A DNA stretch of 64,000 bases from Phlebiopsis flavidoalba (GCA_035772785.1 JAOCPU010000032.1:62001-126000), one strand, 5' to 3'. Positions 12,450-26,200 are shown, numbered from the stretch's first letter. Notes: generated by a model not told the origin, from the letters alone. Program-made: numbers and translations.

Positions 12450-15400
12450 CTACTATTGAACAAGTATTACGTGTTTATTGTGAAACAGCGGTGAACATTC
12501 AGCGATAACAAACTCATGACTACCTTGGAAGACAGCACACTATCAATATCTAATCTTGCTAATTTAATCGACAGCATAGCCTCTGCTGATGCGGTGGAAG
12601 GATGTATTGAATGACCCCTAGAAGCCGGATTGTATGTGCACTTTTTTTTTAAGCCGCATTATAGTGACTGCCGGTATTGCTACAATCGTTTGACGTTGTG
12701 AAGCGTTCTGATGGAGGGAACAAACGAAGGCAAACATCGGTTTGTTTAAGCCAAAGGTCTGTCAGCGGTTCGTGCATTATTAACGTGATGGCGACGGTTT
12801 ATATGTAGAATATTTCTAATGATAGCGCTACGGCCATTCTCTTCCTGAGTTTTGGTTGTTTTATCCGCAGACGAGTGAGATGGATGGCGCGCGTGGTAGA
12901 ATGGAAGTAGATCATTCAAATTACACGTTCTATGACGAACATGTGCCGCGTCGCGTTTCCCCCCCGGCTTAGCACGTCTGCTTGTCATGCCGTTCCATTT
13001 CATTTTGTTGATGCTTGGACCTTGGACAAGCTCGAAGGCACGTGATGTATCTCTGTCCGTAAGGCATAATGCTCCTGATCTACAGCATGTATGCTTTTTC
13101 GTTATCCGTAATTAGCGGTCTAGTTCTGACATTAAGGCTTGATTAATGGAGACCTAAGGGGTAGGAGAGAAGGGTGTATGACATATGACTTCTGGTTCTT
13201 GTATATTACGGTCATAGTGCTTCTGGTCGATTAAACGATCTACGACATGGCAAGTTAGAGCATGCTACAGCAGCACCTGTCGCAATGGAGCCACCTAGCT
13301 AGATCCACTCCTTATGTTTCACGCTTTTTGTAAGAGCGATCGAGAAAGATAATGACCTTCGAGATCTACTGTCCAATTTATCACGTGCTAGGCCTCAGCA
13401 AATCGATCGCATGTATTCGTTGCTTCAATAGTTTTTATGAGATTCCCCCCTTGGAATCCTTCAATGCACCTTGATCCTAATCACAAAGAGAACATTAGCT
13501 ATTGACCTCACATTCTACCTTCCAGATACCGCACCCAGTGCCCGGCCCCAGTCCGGTGACGCTGTTATATGCCCTCGTGCAATGTTCACTAACACTCATT
13601 GAGCACAACTTCCATTACACGTGCACCAGAAACACGTACTGCACTTGCGATGCATCGCTGTCTCGCCTCCGCTCTGCACGTTCTCACCGCCGCCCGCGCA
13701 TTTGTAGCAAGTAGACTTCTACGGCAACGATTACGAAATTCGGCCTCTCTTCTATTTTCTCTAACTATGGGACCACAGACTCCCGAACAATGGTTAGGCC
13801 CGGCTTGTGGCTAGCGGGCCTGTCTTTGGGTGCATTGACACGATGCCGCGGGTTTGGCGACGCCGCGAGGGAGTTAGAGAGAATCTGGGAAGCTCTAGCA
13901 GCGAGATTCATTTATGTTGTGCGTTTCCGAAGCGTGTTAGCAAGTGCGCGCCGGTGAATATCTAACGCCTCGGAAAGTCTACGTCCGATAGTGGAGGGGC
14001 GTTAGAGATTGGTGGCAGTGGATTCCGAGGTCTCATGAGTAAAAGTGTCCACGCGCAGGGGGCACTGACAACAGGGCCCAGGAAAAATGTCGAGGTGGCG
14101 GTGCATTGAACAAGAAGTCAGAGAAGGCAGGAGTTGCGATAAGCGTTCGGACACGGCGGCGCAGGCGGACGCTTTGCACACAACGGCAATCAGCGTGCCG
14201 GCTGCTTCATGAGTACGCCCGCACGTGCACACCACGGCCGACGCTGGTGGTGTTTAAGTCGCGCGAATCATGGACGCGTCTGAGTCGCGTCGGGGCAGAC
14301 TGAGTGTCTGGATAAGGTGCGACATGGCGATTGGGGCAAAGAAAAATCGAGTAGTTTGGTGGGGTAGTCTTAGCGTTCCCGTACCTGTGCGTGTAGCCTG
14401 ATCAAGCTTCTTTAAGTGATTCACTCGACCATTTCCGACCAAGATAGGATCTACAGTAATATACAGAATGCTTTGGGATAGCCATGATGTACTGTCAAAC
14501 TAGTGTATAGCAACGTCTAGTCCATGTCCCAAGTTAGAGAAAAGCTCTTCGCCTGGGAAACGCGAACAGCCACCAGTCAGTGCTGCGCCAGCCTCCGAAA
14601 GTGCAAAATATGCACTTTGGGTTATCCAGTATACATAACGGAAGTTTGCTCTTGAGAATCAGCCCCGCCTTGCGTCCTAATACAAAGAAAGACATATGAG
14701 TTCGAGACAAAGAAGCCCGATGGGTCGATGTCAAAAAGTCCTCGATATCGCCTCAGGGTTCGACAAAGTAGACCCGCCTCTGCGTGTTTGATATCGAGAC
14801 ACGCCCTGCACAACTGACAGTCAAACCGGTGCACAAAAGAACACAACTACGCACACACGCTGATTGATCGCCACGGAGCACGCCCACGCACGACGTATGC
14901 GCTGAGCACGGTGAGCGTTTCGGAATAATAGTTGAGGCTCGAGCGCGTCGGACGAGCGTGCCGGCACTGTCACGCGTAGCGAGGCTAATGTTTGTAGCGA
15001 GTGTGCCTGAGCGGCGTCCGTCTGCGCGTTTACGCCGCGGTCACGAGACTCACTGGACCTCTGGAGGAGAGACGTGGAGGACGTCCAAAGGGGCTCAAGG
15101 ACGGTTGAAGGGATGCTGCATGTGCTGTCTGGAGTGCCTAAAATGATGTTATGTGCATGTTTGTCCACGAAAACGTGCCTTATCGTCCGAGTCCGAGGAA
15201 GGTCGCAGAAGGTCCAAGGTCGTGCGATATAGCTGGAGATAATGTTTACAAATCCTTGCCGGCCGGGCGCAGACATCACTTTCAACGGCCGGCGGCGCCC
15301 CATGAGATGCATTCTGCGCGAAAATGCCCGTCCGGGCCTGATCAAACGCAAAAATCCCCTTGTTCCTCGTGCTTGGGTCCTGATACCTTGACGATAAATA

Positions 15401-16290
15401 CAAGGAATAGATTTGCACTACAAGACGAATGTACTATCAGTGTTGCAATGGCTTTTGGTGATAGTTGAAACATATCCTAAGTCTGCAGGCCGCTCAGTGA
15501 GGCGGCAGAGTCTGCAGCGCCATGCGCCAGCGCCAGCAGGGCAGCTTTGACCATGAATGCGGTCAGTTGCATGGAGGTGTTGCCGTTAAGAACAGGGTTA
15601 GTATAAAAAAGCGCGGCAAGCGAGCTGCCTGGCGCCAAGGAGCGCGTATCAGAGATCGCATCGGGAACATACGGACTGGTGCCTAGCAGCTCTTCTAGGC
15701 CGCCAAAAATCCTGCAAGCTCTTCCCGGAAATGCGATGAGGGTCAAATACATCGCCTCGCGAGAATGACCCTCGTTCCATCCGTCGCCATAAATTCTCCC
15801 AGCGTGCGCGCCCCGGCCTCTGCACTTTGTACTAACGGCGCGCTCGCTGCGAGCCGGCTTTGTCATCTTCCCGACCTGATCTGCTTTGTTGGGCCAGGTC
15901 GGAACGTGGACGCAAACAAGCAGCAGCGACAACGAGACGCGGTCAAGTCTACCCGCTATCGTTGACCTCGCCCAGACCCCCCCCCTTCGCGCGGACCAGC
16001 CGAGACATCGGGGGGGTCTAGGGAGTTGACCCCGGGTACCCCCAAAACCCCTCAATATCTGTGGCGGCTCCAGGAGCTCCTGTTTCGACCTTCGTCACCC
16101 GTGCTCTTCCCATCTCGCATCCATCGCCGCGTCCTGGCAGCCGCGGCAAGATCGACCCCACCATTCTTGCGACACGACCGCGCATTGCCGATCTAGACGT
16201 CACGCGGTCCTGATAGAGCCTTAGTCGCCATGGCAGCCAACGATAAACCCGGCTAATATACCCAACAACTAGTTGCTTGTCTCGCCACCA
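12450..16290. other. Long stretch without recognisable genes
   Basis: Short open frames on both strands only. The largest, minus 15477-16055 (192 codons) and 14821-15351 (176 codons), are Arg/Ala/Ser-rich with no motif, domain or splice context, and look like consequences of local GC content. C and G runs occur at 15978-15985 and 16011-16016. Confidence 0.4.
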
Positions 16291-16297
16291 CACGCGC

Positions 16298-16303
16298 TAT
16301 AAA
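16298..16303 (+). promoter_or_regulatory. Probable TATA box of the Ser-rich gene that follows
   Basis: CGCTATAAACC lies about 210 bases before the first plausible ATG (16511). A pyrimidine-rich leader containing ACCACCACC lies between them. Confidence 0.35.
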
Positions 16304-16510
16304 CCACCCTGCATCCTCTGGCTGCAGCTGGCTGCGACGAGCGAGGCTCCCGACACGACACGCAGCGACGCCTCGTCTTTGTCACCTACCACCTCCTTGC
16401 TGCTACGACCACCACCACCCAGGACAAGGGCCCTCTCTCATATCCTGCCGTTCCTGCCCTATCTCTTCCACGACATCGCCAGCACCGCTCTCCAATCACC
16501 TTTCACTGCT

Positions 16511-18955
16511 ATGCAGCGGCATCATGTTCTCAGCCGCGCTACGCTCCTGCGGTGCACCATGTACGAAGAGTGAGTGCGACGCCATCTCTGTTTGAGTCCT
16601 AGCTCACCCTTGCAGCCCTCGCGCCCACTGTCTTTGGTACTGGAGACCCTCGTCGAACGTCGTAGACTACGAGTTCGGACATTGCGGCGCCCAGACCACC
16701 GCCGCACGCGGGCCGCCCCCGAAGGGTGAGTCTCAGCTTGTTTCGATTCTGAACTTGCACCTTTCCCTCTTTCGGTGTGCGGTGATGACATATGCGCCCA
16801 CATCCGCACCCTCGACGTATGCGTTTCTCGGGTCGGGCCGCCAGAACCCGACTCTAGGTGTAAAGCCATTCGCGGCTACTCCCAATTTCATTAAAGTTCG
16901 GCTTGACACCTACCCTGATTGGGTATGTGTCCAGGAAACCCTGGCATCCTGGAGCGGCCTTTCGCTGCCCGTCGCAGTCCCCCAAGCAACCGCTTCATCT
17001 CTCTTGTTTTCTCCTAACCTTACCTTACCCTAACTATATGCTGCCCGTACGTGGGTCTCTTTGTTAGTCTCATTCTGGCTGCCCTCCTATCTTTATTCTT
17101 GGTCGTGATAGCCCACCACACTCCCTACCTCCTCACGCTCCGGTTATTGCCGTGTTCCGTGCGTCCTACTGAATAACTTACTTATTCTATTTGTCTTGGG
17201 CACACTAGGCACGTCCAACAAGTCTCGTCATGGCGGCGCCCACACAAAGTCATATGCCCAGGAGTATCATTCCCTGACGTCCCTGTCCTCCCGCCGCTCT
17301 TCGACTCACATCTTCTTCGCTAGCAACCACACCAGCACAAACCCATCCACGCCGACCAGTCTCAGTCTCGCGCCGCCACACTACGACTTATCTTGCACCC
17401 TCACCCATGGCTGTTCCTCCACGGCGCGAAGCTCGTCCGCTTCGTTCTTCGCCTCTCGCCGGCCCCAGATCGCTCGCGCTCTCGCTCCGATGACGGCACC
17501 CTCACAGGCTCCGACGTAGAGCTTCGAGGCGCGGCGTTTCAAGCCGAATAGGATCAGCTCACAACTCCAGACATCACCATGAGTACGCTCATGAAGCTCG
17601 AGGGCAGGTCCGTGACCAGCCTCAGCGAGCCCAACTCGCCGGCTGGTACCTATCGCGGGCGCACCTCCGCCCTTGGCGCGAGAAGAGATCACAGTCGAGA
17701 GCGGAAAAGGTCTGAGCGAAAAGGCGCTGCCTACCCCTGAGCCAGTCAAGAAGACACGTCGTCTATCGCTCGGGTTTCAAGAGACTATCGGCTCTCCCAG
17801 GCTTGCCCAAGACCGAGTCGGACAAGTCGGACACGGCCTCAGTCAAGTCGGTCTCGTCGTCTCGCTCACGAACCTTTTCGATGTCGTCACTCAAGTCGAA
17901 CAAGTCGGCCACCGCGCCTCCTGTTCCGTCCATAACCGGTGTGGGCGCGACCATTCGCATGTGCCGCAGGGCGCACCCTCGGCATCTCCAGCGTCGTCGT
18001 CTAAATTGTCCGAGGGACAACCTATTGCCCGTCGGGCCCTCAACCTCTCCCCTTCCAATCGGTCTGCCAACCGCCGCTCTGTCATCTACGGCTCAAACGA
18101 GTCTATTCCTGGCCCCTCGAATGCACCCGCTACAAGATGCCCCGAACACCTCTCGCAACCCGGAGGAAAACTGGATGTCAGCTGCGGGCCTGGCCGCGCC
18201 CAAGTTCTCGGCGCCTGGGGCTCAGGGGTGACGGGGCGCGTCGTCTTGCCGCTGACGGCCAAAGAGGTCCGGCGGCGCTCGACCATCCGCGTGCCCGCCT
18301 CGCCCTCTGCGGGCAGCCCGGCGGACGCAGGGACGCACGCACCGTCCGCAGCATGGCGAGCCGCACGAGCCTCCGCAGACTCCGCCTCGCCGCGTCCTTC
18401 CAGTCCGGCCCCGCGGCCGACAACCGCGCCCCGCCCCGCCCGCCCCGCCGTTCCGCCGCGGCGCGAACCCGTCCTCGACGTCCATCGCGTCCAGCACGGG
18501 CAGCGCCGAGTCCGAGTTCGACACGTGCCGTCCCTCAGCCGCGCGTCGAGCGACTCGGGCGTGTCGGTCGACCCCGAGAGCCCGCGCACTTAGCCCGGCG
18601 CAGACGAGCTCGGCGATTCCCTCGTGCGTGCGCCCAAGTGATTGACGCCGCGCCGCCCGGCTCGAGTCCGCAGCGTGAACGACCGTCCCGTCACGGTCGA
18701 GATCATCGGCCTCGAGCGCCTTGCGCAGCGCACCGCCCCGCCGTCGGCGTGAAGGATCTCCCCGGGCCCAGGCCTGCGTGGAGCGGGCGGGCGAAGGGCG
18801 CGACGGAGCGCAAGGGGTGGCACTTGGGCACGATCAAGATCAAGGCGCGCGTGTGGCCGCTAAGCTCACTGTGGCAGCACCCGGGGGGTAGAGCCCTTCC
18901 GCGCGCATCGGCGTGGGTTTCCAGCGCGTCCCTCCCTGGCCGAGAGTGCGGATGA
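16511..18955 (+). CDS. Ser/Pro-rich disordered protein, unrecognised (frameshifted, spliced)
   Basis: I do not recognise the protein. A short first exon near 16511-16570 (ending before GTGAGTGCG) is followed by TTGCAG at about 16610 and another donor GTGAGTCTC at about 16724. The main coding block starts near 17580 with MKLEGRSVTSLSEPNSPAG, then a KKTRRLSLGFQETIGSPRL segment near 17750 and Ser/Lys-rich ESDKSDTASVKSVSSSRSRT near 17812-17870. It continues with long Ser/Pro/Arg-rich sequence to VVLPLTAKEVRRRSTIRVP near 18243-18300, SDSGVSVDPESPRT near 18550-18590 and a final KGWHLGTIKIKARVWPL near 18810-18865. RRLSL and RRRSTIR resemble basic-directed kinase sites. Disordered regulatory proteins of this composition are common in basidiomycetes. 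Exon limits and whether all parts form one gene are inferred. Confidence 0.5.
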
Positions 18956-18959
18956 ACGA

Positions 18960-20600
18960 TAACTGTTTTTTGGACCTTGTAGGATAGAAACATATTTTTG
19001 GTGCGGGTGTCCTCCTCGGGATCACATGCAAAATGACGCGACTTTCAGCTTGGCGTTCTTTCTCGCATATCTGTTTGCCACATATTCCCATCCGTCCATA
19101 TCCCGCATTTCTTGCCACATCTGCCCCCGTCGACCATATTGGTGTACATAGACATCTTTCTCACGTATCATACCCGCCATTAGTAACTCACCGTCATTCG
19201 CTACTTCCCTCTTTCCATCATCAAGGTCTCTTTTCTCCCTGCCGGTCTTGTACGAACCATCCCTATAACTTGTAGTTGCAGTTCGTCGTGAGAAAACGAA
19301 CCTTTTGTCGTGTTTCGATTTATCGTATTATTACACTGATCGGCATCGGTATACCCCCCACGGTTTCGTGATAATAACAGTAGTCAAATCTTTGAGTATT
19401 GAGCGCATATATGCAGCTTTGGTGGGATATCCAGTGGTAGCAATGGTGAGCGTGAAAAATGACTGTCGGCATAGATAGATCCGGTCGAGGTTTTTTTTTA
19501 GATCCGAACATGCTTGTTTTGTGTCTCATTTCAGTAGTAGTTTCAGCGTATCTCAAGCCTCTTACTTGACCCCAACGCTTTAGTAAGCCTATGTGGGGTA
19601 TACTTACTTTTCAAAGCGGAGGTAGGACTCCAGGTCGCCGGTCTCGTGACGCAGTCGTCGCGGTCAAACACAAACATCGGTACCTATAACTTGGCTCATC
19701 GGTCATCAGATAGAGACCCTATACATCATTGATCCTATACTGACGGCATTGGGGGGCCACGGTAGAGTAAGTCCGAGGGAAGATTACCGCAGCAGAAGCT
19801 AAATTATAAAGGTTGCGATTCGGATATCTGCTCCAAAACTTCCCCCGCGAACCCGGAGTCGTTTGTACATACAAGATCATCTCTAAATGTCTCAAACGTT
19901 CTCTAAGATGAGCCCAAAAAGACCGAGCTCATTCTCGCAATATTGATGGGAGGATTTGAAAGCTTCTAGGCTGCTCCGTATGATGGATAGTGCTAAGTAG
20001 GTGCGGCAAAAAAAAACGTTGTATTGCAAAGTTACTAACAGAAAGCGGGGCTCCAGCCAAGACCAACAACGAGCAAGTGGCGTCAGCCCGTCAGAGTTTA
20101 AAGGTAGTTCCGGTCTACATATCTGAAGTCGGACGATAGATGACTGGCCTTTTAACATTTCTAACACGAAACATCTAGCGCGATGGTGGTGCCACTTTGC
20201 TTGATGCTACCATCTTGGTCTGGGTGGCAAACAAATACATCATTTTGTAAGCTGTTTCCCAGAAAGGAGGGTGGGCCGAGAACAGCTTCGTGAATTGATG
20301 CGCCTGAATGCGCCTTTGCGATCGGGACGAGCGACTCGCCTCCAGTGGTTCTCCCCCAAATTTTCACACACCGAAGTCATGCCATAATCTAGCCACCGCT
20401 CGCATGTTCGGGTTCAGTGTCCTGCAAACATGCCAATACCATGGGTAACGCTATGAAGAGGGGGTGGTTTCCAGGAAGCAATCCGTCAATGCTTTGAAGT
20501 TGTTTGGCCTAACTGGGCACGGTACCTTCGCTATCGCGCTTTCAGATTTGTATCCCCCGTAAGAGGTGCTGTTTCCTTGTTTTCTCCTATTTACAGCGCA
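18960..20600. other. No recognisable gene
   Basis: After the Ser-rich gene the base composition becomes more AT-rich. Only short open frames occur, and no motif is recognisable. Confidence 0.45.
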
Positions 20601-20628
20601 GTTTGAACAAGGGAAACACTTCTTCGTC

Positions 20629-20631
20629 TTT

Positions 20632-20662
<31 letters not shown>

Positions 20663-20692
20663 GTTTTTTTTTCTTTTTTTTTTTTTTTTTTA
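20629..20692. repeat. Interrupted poly(T)/poly(A) tract of about 64 bases
   Basis: The tract is T on the plus strand, broken only by single A, G and C bases and ending TTTAATGG. It is by far the longest homopolymer in the window. It could be the poly(A) tail of a retrotransposed copy on the minus strand, a nucleosome-free promoter tract for whatever lies to the right, or a homopolymer artefact. I see no target-site duplication or retroelement protein beside it. Confidence 0.85.
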
Positions 20693-20694
20693 AT

Positions 20695-22000
20695 GGCAAG
20701 GAAATGTACATCACGATTGAGGAACTCTCGAAGCAGTTCCAACAACTTCCTCCTGGACGCATGCACCCTCCCCCAAGACCAAAGTACAGCGGACCGCAGA
20801 TCTCTGAGCTTGTCGGCCTGTATAAACGATAACATCAATGGCGGCGCGACATGACCATCCTCGACGCTACTGCTCGGCTCGATACCCAGACAAGGTCCAG
20901 TACATACGTAGGGCGTTCCTGTGCACCAGTCGAGCAGAGGGGTCCGTCACCGATCGACTTCTGACCTGCAACGTTAGCAGAAGGCCCTCGCGGCAGTTTC
21001 CCGCCCAGCAAAACCAGACACGGCAGATGGGGGGACGCGGGCCGCGCCCAGTGGAAGGCTTTCCTCTGCGCGTTATTTGGACTCTCAATTGAGGTTCTTG
21101 AACGAGTGTCGTCCAGAGGTAGTAGGGCACATGTCGATCTTCGGGCCGCGACTGTCAGAGCCGACGCTGCACGTTCAGCAGATGTACCCCGCTACGAGCG
21201 TCACGAACAAGCTGAAGAGAAACATCGGGTTTGCAGTGGGCTACGCGCGCGCTTTTCGAACAGACGCGGCAGCGATACGTGAAAGCGGCTGGACTGCGGC
21301 ATACCCCGAGAAGAAGACGTCGTCGAGGCATGTCCGCGTTCCGTGATGAGCAGAGCGTTCTGACTGACGTGCGTACAGATCGGTCCGTTGCCTGCGAGGG
21401 GGGCCGATTTGTAGCGGGTGACCTGGTCGGGACCCGACAGCAGAATGATCCAGCACGCCCGTCAGCGTCTGAACTTCTAGCGTCACGGACTCCTTCGAGT
21501 ACAGCACCGGTCGGATGTGGATGGGTCAATGAGCTGTACTGTGCTCGAGGGATAAGTGATGTTCGAACGCGCCGCCGGTCGTCATGTACGCGCCAGAAGC
21601 AGTGTCGCGGGAGCTGGTCGAGAACATCACGTTCTGGGCGAGGGTTCGTAGGTAAAGCGTGAGAGAGGGTATGGCGCGAATGCACCAATGCGATAGCTTT
21701 CTCGTCATTGTTTGCCGATGTGCCCGGGCTTGCGCTCCTGTTGACCGTTTGGGGTGATGTCGGAGCGACCCTGGGCCGCCGCCGCCACACCCTGACAGAT
21801 GCCCGCTCAAATCTTTCGTAAGAGGCGTTAGTGATGAGTGGTGTGTCGACACTCTGTGACTCACGTATGTGTGTTCGACAAAGGACATCTTACACTCAGT
21901 ACAAGATACAATATTGCTTCCTGCAAGATGTAAAGATTTGAAACTCAATATATATGTCCGAGCCAAGCAGATCCGGTCAGCAGACGAAATTATTCTATCA
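20695..22000. other. GC-rich possible coding region, unrecognised
   Basis: Both strands show open frames of 85-210 codons between 20.84 and 21.8 kb, with GC content like the coding blocks elsewhere. The minus strand gives segments such as QNVMFSTSSRDTASGAYM and VLYSKESVTLEVQTLTGVLD, which have a strand-like alternating pattern; the plus strand gives NGKEMYITIEELSKQFQQL just after the poly(T). I cannot assign either strand to a family, so I describe only coding-like composition. Confidence 0.35.
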
Positions 22001-23000
22001 ATCTTCATTTGGATATCGTCGATGTCAAGAACTATATCGCACCATCTCTGTTGTGATGAGATGAAAAAACACTCAAGAAGAGTGGGGCTTAGTAACCAAG
22101 TGGCGTCATACGAAGGAGTTGGAAAATAAAGCGCAAAAGCTCATTGTGTGATTTATGATCTAAAATTCCAGAAGAGCGGGATCCACAGTTTCACATTATA
22201 ATGAAATACCGTCGGCATGTCGCTAAAGTCGCCTCCGCGAAGCGGTTCGCCTCCCGCGAGGTTCTTGACAAACGAAGGGCGGGCTCGGCAGCGGGTGTCA
22301 ATCACGCCCGGACACTGCGGTGAGGTAAATGGGTATGTTGAATTTCGTACATGTGTGTGAGCTGGTATTTCTCTCGCACGACACGGCGCGAGACATGCGG
22401 TGCTCGTCGCTGGTTGCTCTGATGTTCGCCCACTGGAGGTTTTAAGAAGATAGAGTTTTGTGATTTCTCCAGGGGGCAGTGACGGCATTTCTGCAGCTTC
22501 CAGGCCGAGAAACGGTAGCAACAGGCTGGGTTTGCTTCGCACAGTTCGCGTAGTGTTCCTGGAGAGAAGCAAGGGTCGAGGAGTAATTCGAGGATAATGT
22601 TGGCGGAAATGAAGGCGGGAATGCACACAACGGGCGGGACCCGCATCACTGGAAAGAGTTGCCAGAACAAGGAGTCCGGATCAGTCCCGAGGATGTTGAG
22701 CCAATCAGCATGCGGACACATGGCCGACATGTCCCATATAAAGCAAATAATGATGATCAGTGGAGTCCGAAAAAGGCTAGTTTGTTCGAGGCTAGAAGAC
22801 GTTTCAATATTCTCGATGGAAATGAGGCAAGCGCCGGTGAGGTGAAACCGAGTGGAAGAAACATTCCGCACTCACGACCGTTGGGACCTCCTTTCTTCAA
22901 CCGTCCACGACGGCGGTGGCCCTCTGCTCGCCGTTCTCGACGTCGCCTCGCGTCGTTTGTTGGATATTGCAGCTTAGGATCACGCTGCTACTGTGAGAGC
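22000..23000. other. No assignable gene; minus-strand open frames with Leu/Ile-rich segments
   Basis: A 189-codon minus-strand frame (22871-22302) and overlapping frames include a hydrophobic LIIIICFIWDM stretch and Cys/Leu-rich sequence, but no recognised domain. It might be a further decayed F-box-like gene. The evidence is too weak to call. Confidence 0.3.
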
Positions 23001-23299
23001 CTTATCTTCTCGTGACCCGCGGGGCGCTGAACAGACAATTGTCCGACCTCACCCAGCCCTCTTCCATAGACTATACCCATCCTTAACCTTCTATTTGCGG
23101 TCTCTACACCTAATCAAATACCCCCAACATTCCTCATTTCCGTCTCCCACGTCTCGTACACTCTCTCCTGCGATCTCTGTGACAACGCATCCAACTCGAC
23201 GTCTTCTTCAACATCTCGAGGCCGCACTCTTAAATCGCTTCAGCAACCCACTGTTCGACCACCTTCACCTGATTCAACTTTGGAGTAGAGGGTTGAAAT

Positions 23300-26200
23300 C
23301 GAAGACCAACTCAGGTGCATGCTCCGTGATTAAATCTAGGGCCGACTGACTGGACTGGCGTCTCTGTCTACTCGCCCAGCGTCGCGCCCGACGAAGATCC
23401 ATATCACCGGGGTGCGTATATTTTTTGTTCTTAACCATGCTCATCCTCTCACCGTCCTCGGCAGCAACCATCATTCGCCCCTCTCGTACTCTGGCCATGT
23501 CTACAATGACGACTACAGAGTCCCGTCTCTTGGACAGGCGCAAAGCCGTTCCGCTTCTGCTTTCATCATTCCCTGTACCACCATCGCATATTCCCAGTAC
23601 AAACCGTTGGGCACACCTTTGTCGCGCCATACTACCTAATGCTGGCGCGAGCCAGTATCTACCTCCGTCGTTACCCCCTCCCTCACCGCTACCACCGGTC
23701 CCGGGTCCGTCACCAATCTCGGGAACATGAAGCTCTGATGTTCATCTCAGCGGAGAGATCGCGTCGCGCATCCAAGATGTCGTTAGCTTCTACAGCGTCG
23801 ATGTACTCAAAACGCGACTCGGTGGCGACTCTGGCCAGTGTCGCAAGCGGCAGCGCCCCTCCACTATCGCCGACGTCGTCCAGGAAAGGCTCCACTGCGT
23901 CTGTCCGGGTCTCTCCGTTCCTTGGCGTCAAACGCGTCGGCTTCGCTGAACCGGCACAAATATGTACTCGACAAGTCACCAATGCTGGAGCCGAAGATTT
24001 ACGAAGAGGACCAGGCCGAAATCTCTATGATTACTCTTTCTGACGTACCTTCAATGTCGTCAAGCTCGCCGCCGCCGCGTAATAGTCTCGGCGAAAGCTC
24101 AGACGAGGAGGTTTCTGAGTTTGGACTGCTTTCATCCCTTTCGCGAAAGCGGGGTCACCGATCTGGGCCTGGGCAGAACGACTCAATATCTTCTATAGAT
24201 ATGCGCGATCTCCCTGCTTTGCACGAAGAGGATGTGGAGCCTTTGTCCGCACCGCCGATGTCGACTGTTTTTACTCCAAGTCGACCTCTCATCTACGGCT
24301 CAACAGGTCGACCAGACCTCGTCCCCCTACTGCCATCTTGAACAAAGACCTTCCGCCAATTCCATACTCCGCACCGGCAGAGGCCTCCTCGTCTCGGATA
24401 TCACGCTCGGACTCACTTTCAACTACTCGGACCTCTCTCAATCGCGCGGTGCCGAGAGTCCTGACATTTCCACCATCTTGGCGTCTACGCCACGTCCCTC
24501 GGCGAAAGAGCTCCTCGCAATTTTCTGGGACCTCCCGCTCGAGATCGCGCCCCAACTCAACGCGCGCCGATCTAGGGGGAGTTCGATTCATCAGGGTGGC
24601 GGCGGCAAGCGCTTCAGCGACGCCACACCTGTCCCGGTTCCTGCGGCTGCGGCGGCGCTCACACGGCGGCGATGTGTCTGAGCTGGCGTACACCCGTAGG
24701 GACCGCGACGAGGACGAAGAAAGTGATTATGGCCAAGTTCTCGACGGCACCGGCACGGCAATTGATATCAAGATGCTCGACATAGAGGCGGAGGCGAGGC
24801 TAGATCGCCAACTCGACGGTTTCGGAAGCGAGGAAGATTATGCGCACCACAGCGATGGCGAGGCAAGCGATTCCAGTATCGATGTTCAAACCCCATTACC
24901 GTGAGTGTTCTCATTATGAGGAAACACCTGTCGACAGACCATGATCTGCCATACATCATTCGCTTGACAGCCTGTGGTACACCGTTTGACCTTGTTGGTC
25001 TTCGGTTCCCTGGCTTGCATGCAATGTGGCGGATCGACACATACTGGAAGAGCGAAGCTGACTGTCAATTTGTAATTCTACAGAAATCTCATGCTCCGCG
25101 ATGGCATGTTGTCGCCCAGCTCCAAGCTCTTGCCCAATTCCATTCGTACCCCGACACCGCTAGATCGTCATTTGAGCGTGGCGTCCACCAGTGAGTCCGA
25201 GCTGTAAGCATACTTGCCCATTCTGACGCTTTTCTTTTCATAGGTGCTTCGATCAGGACAAAGTCGGGGGGCATTTACAAAGACCAGCGTGATACGGTAA
25301 AGCGGCGAGTTCGACATCGCGATGGGGCCCTACTGAGAGGCGGTATCGGACTCACCACTGGCCTGGGATGGAGCGACAGCGAAGACGAAGATGCTCCATC
25401 GCCCCTGACTAAACGGGTATCTTCCATGGTCCTCTCGAGACGAACTTCTGGAAGCTCCCTCAACTCTACACGACAGTCGTCAAGCGCGCCCATCCGTTGT
25501 CACGCTCTGTCAGCGAGACTTTATGGCATCCGAGAGTCTCGCTCTGCCACAGGGCACAGATGCGCGCCCGTGATGTGCGCCTATCGCTACCACCAACAGC
25601 ATGGTCGAGTGCCAGGACGAGCACTGCGTCACATGTGTCTGATTCGTCCATCAGGTCTGGCTCGAGTCTCGTGCGAGAGGTACATCTCAGTGTCCCCACG
25701 ATGTCGTTGTTGGATCACATCCAGGAGCACGAGGCTAGATGCGTACAGGATGAACCGGGTACGGCTACTCCTTCAAGCGTATCCGGTTTTCAAGTGTTGG
25801 GTTTGCCCCTCACACCCGTGGGCGACGACGACGCTGGGGTCATGGTCGTACTCGTGCGGCACAAAAGGTGCATCGACCGCTGCTCGCCGCATGCCATCTA
25901 CTAATCAAGCCTCAAAGCTCCATCAGTACATTCTTCGCTCCCTTTCCCTCGGGAACGAACGACGTCGGCGTCCTCGAATGGCTCGGCACACGCCTCTGTT
26001 GGACATGTTTCAAGCGCACTGACGGAACCGTCCGCGGTCACCCGACAGATATCCGCTCCGAGGCCCCTGCGCCTCGCATCCCAGGGCTCTGCTTTGAAGC
26101 CGAAAGCATCGCAGAGTGGCCTCAGGGCTCCGACCACCCGGAGTCTATCGACTACCCACGCCTACACCCTCTTCGCAGGCAGAGCGCGCACGCGTCACGT

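Noticed and set aside
15477..16055. 192-codon minus-strand frame
   Set aside because: No domain, no promoter or intron context, and Arg/Gly-rich composition expected of GC-rich sequence read out of frame.
18086..18589. Minus-strand Arg/Gly/Ala-rich open frames opposite the Ser-rich gene
   Set aside because: Compositional shadow of GC-rich coding sequence; no motifs or splice sites.
17673..18593. 306-codon plus-strand open frame taken as one exon
   Set aside because: It overlaps the Ser-rich gene but mixes frames: the middle is a shifted read of the Ser/Lys-rich block. Only parts are real.
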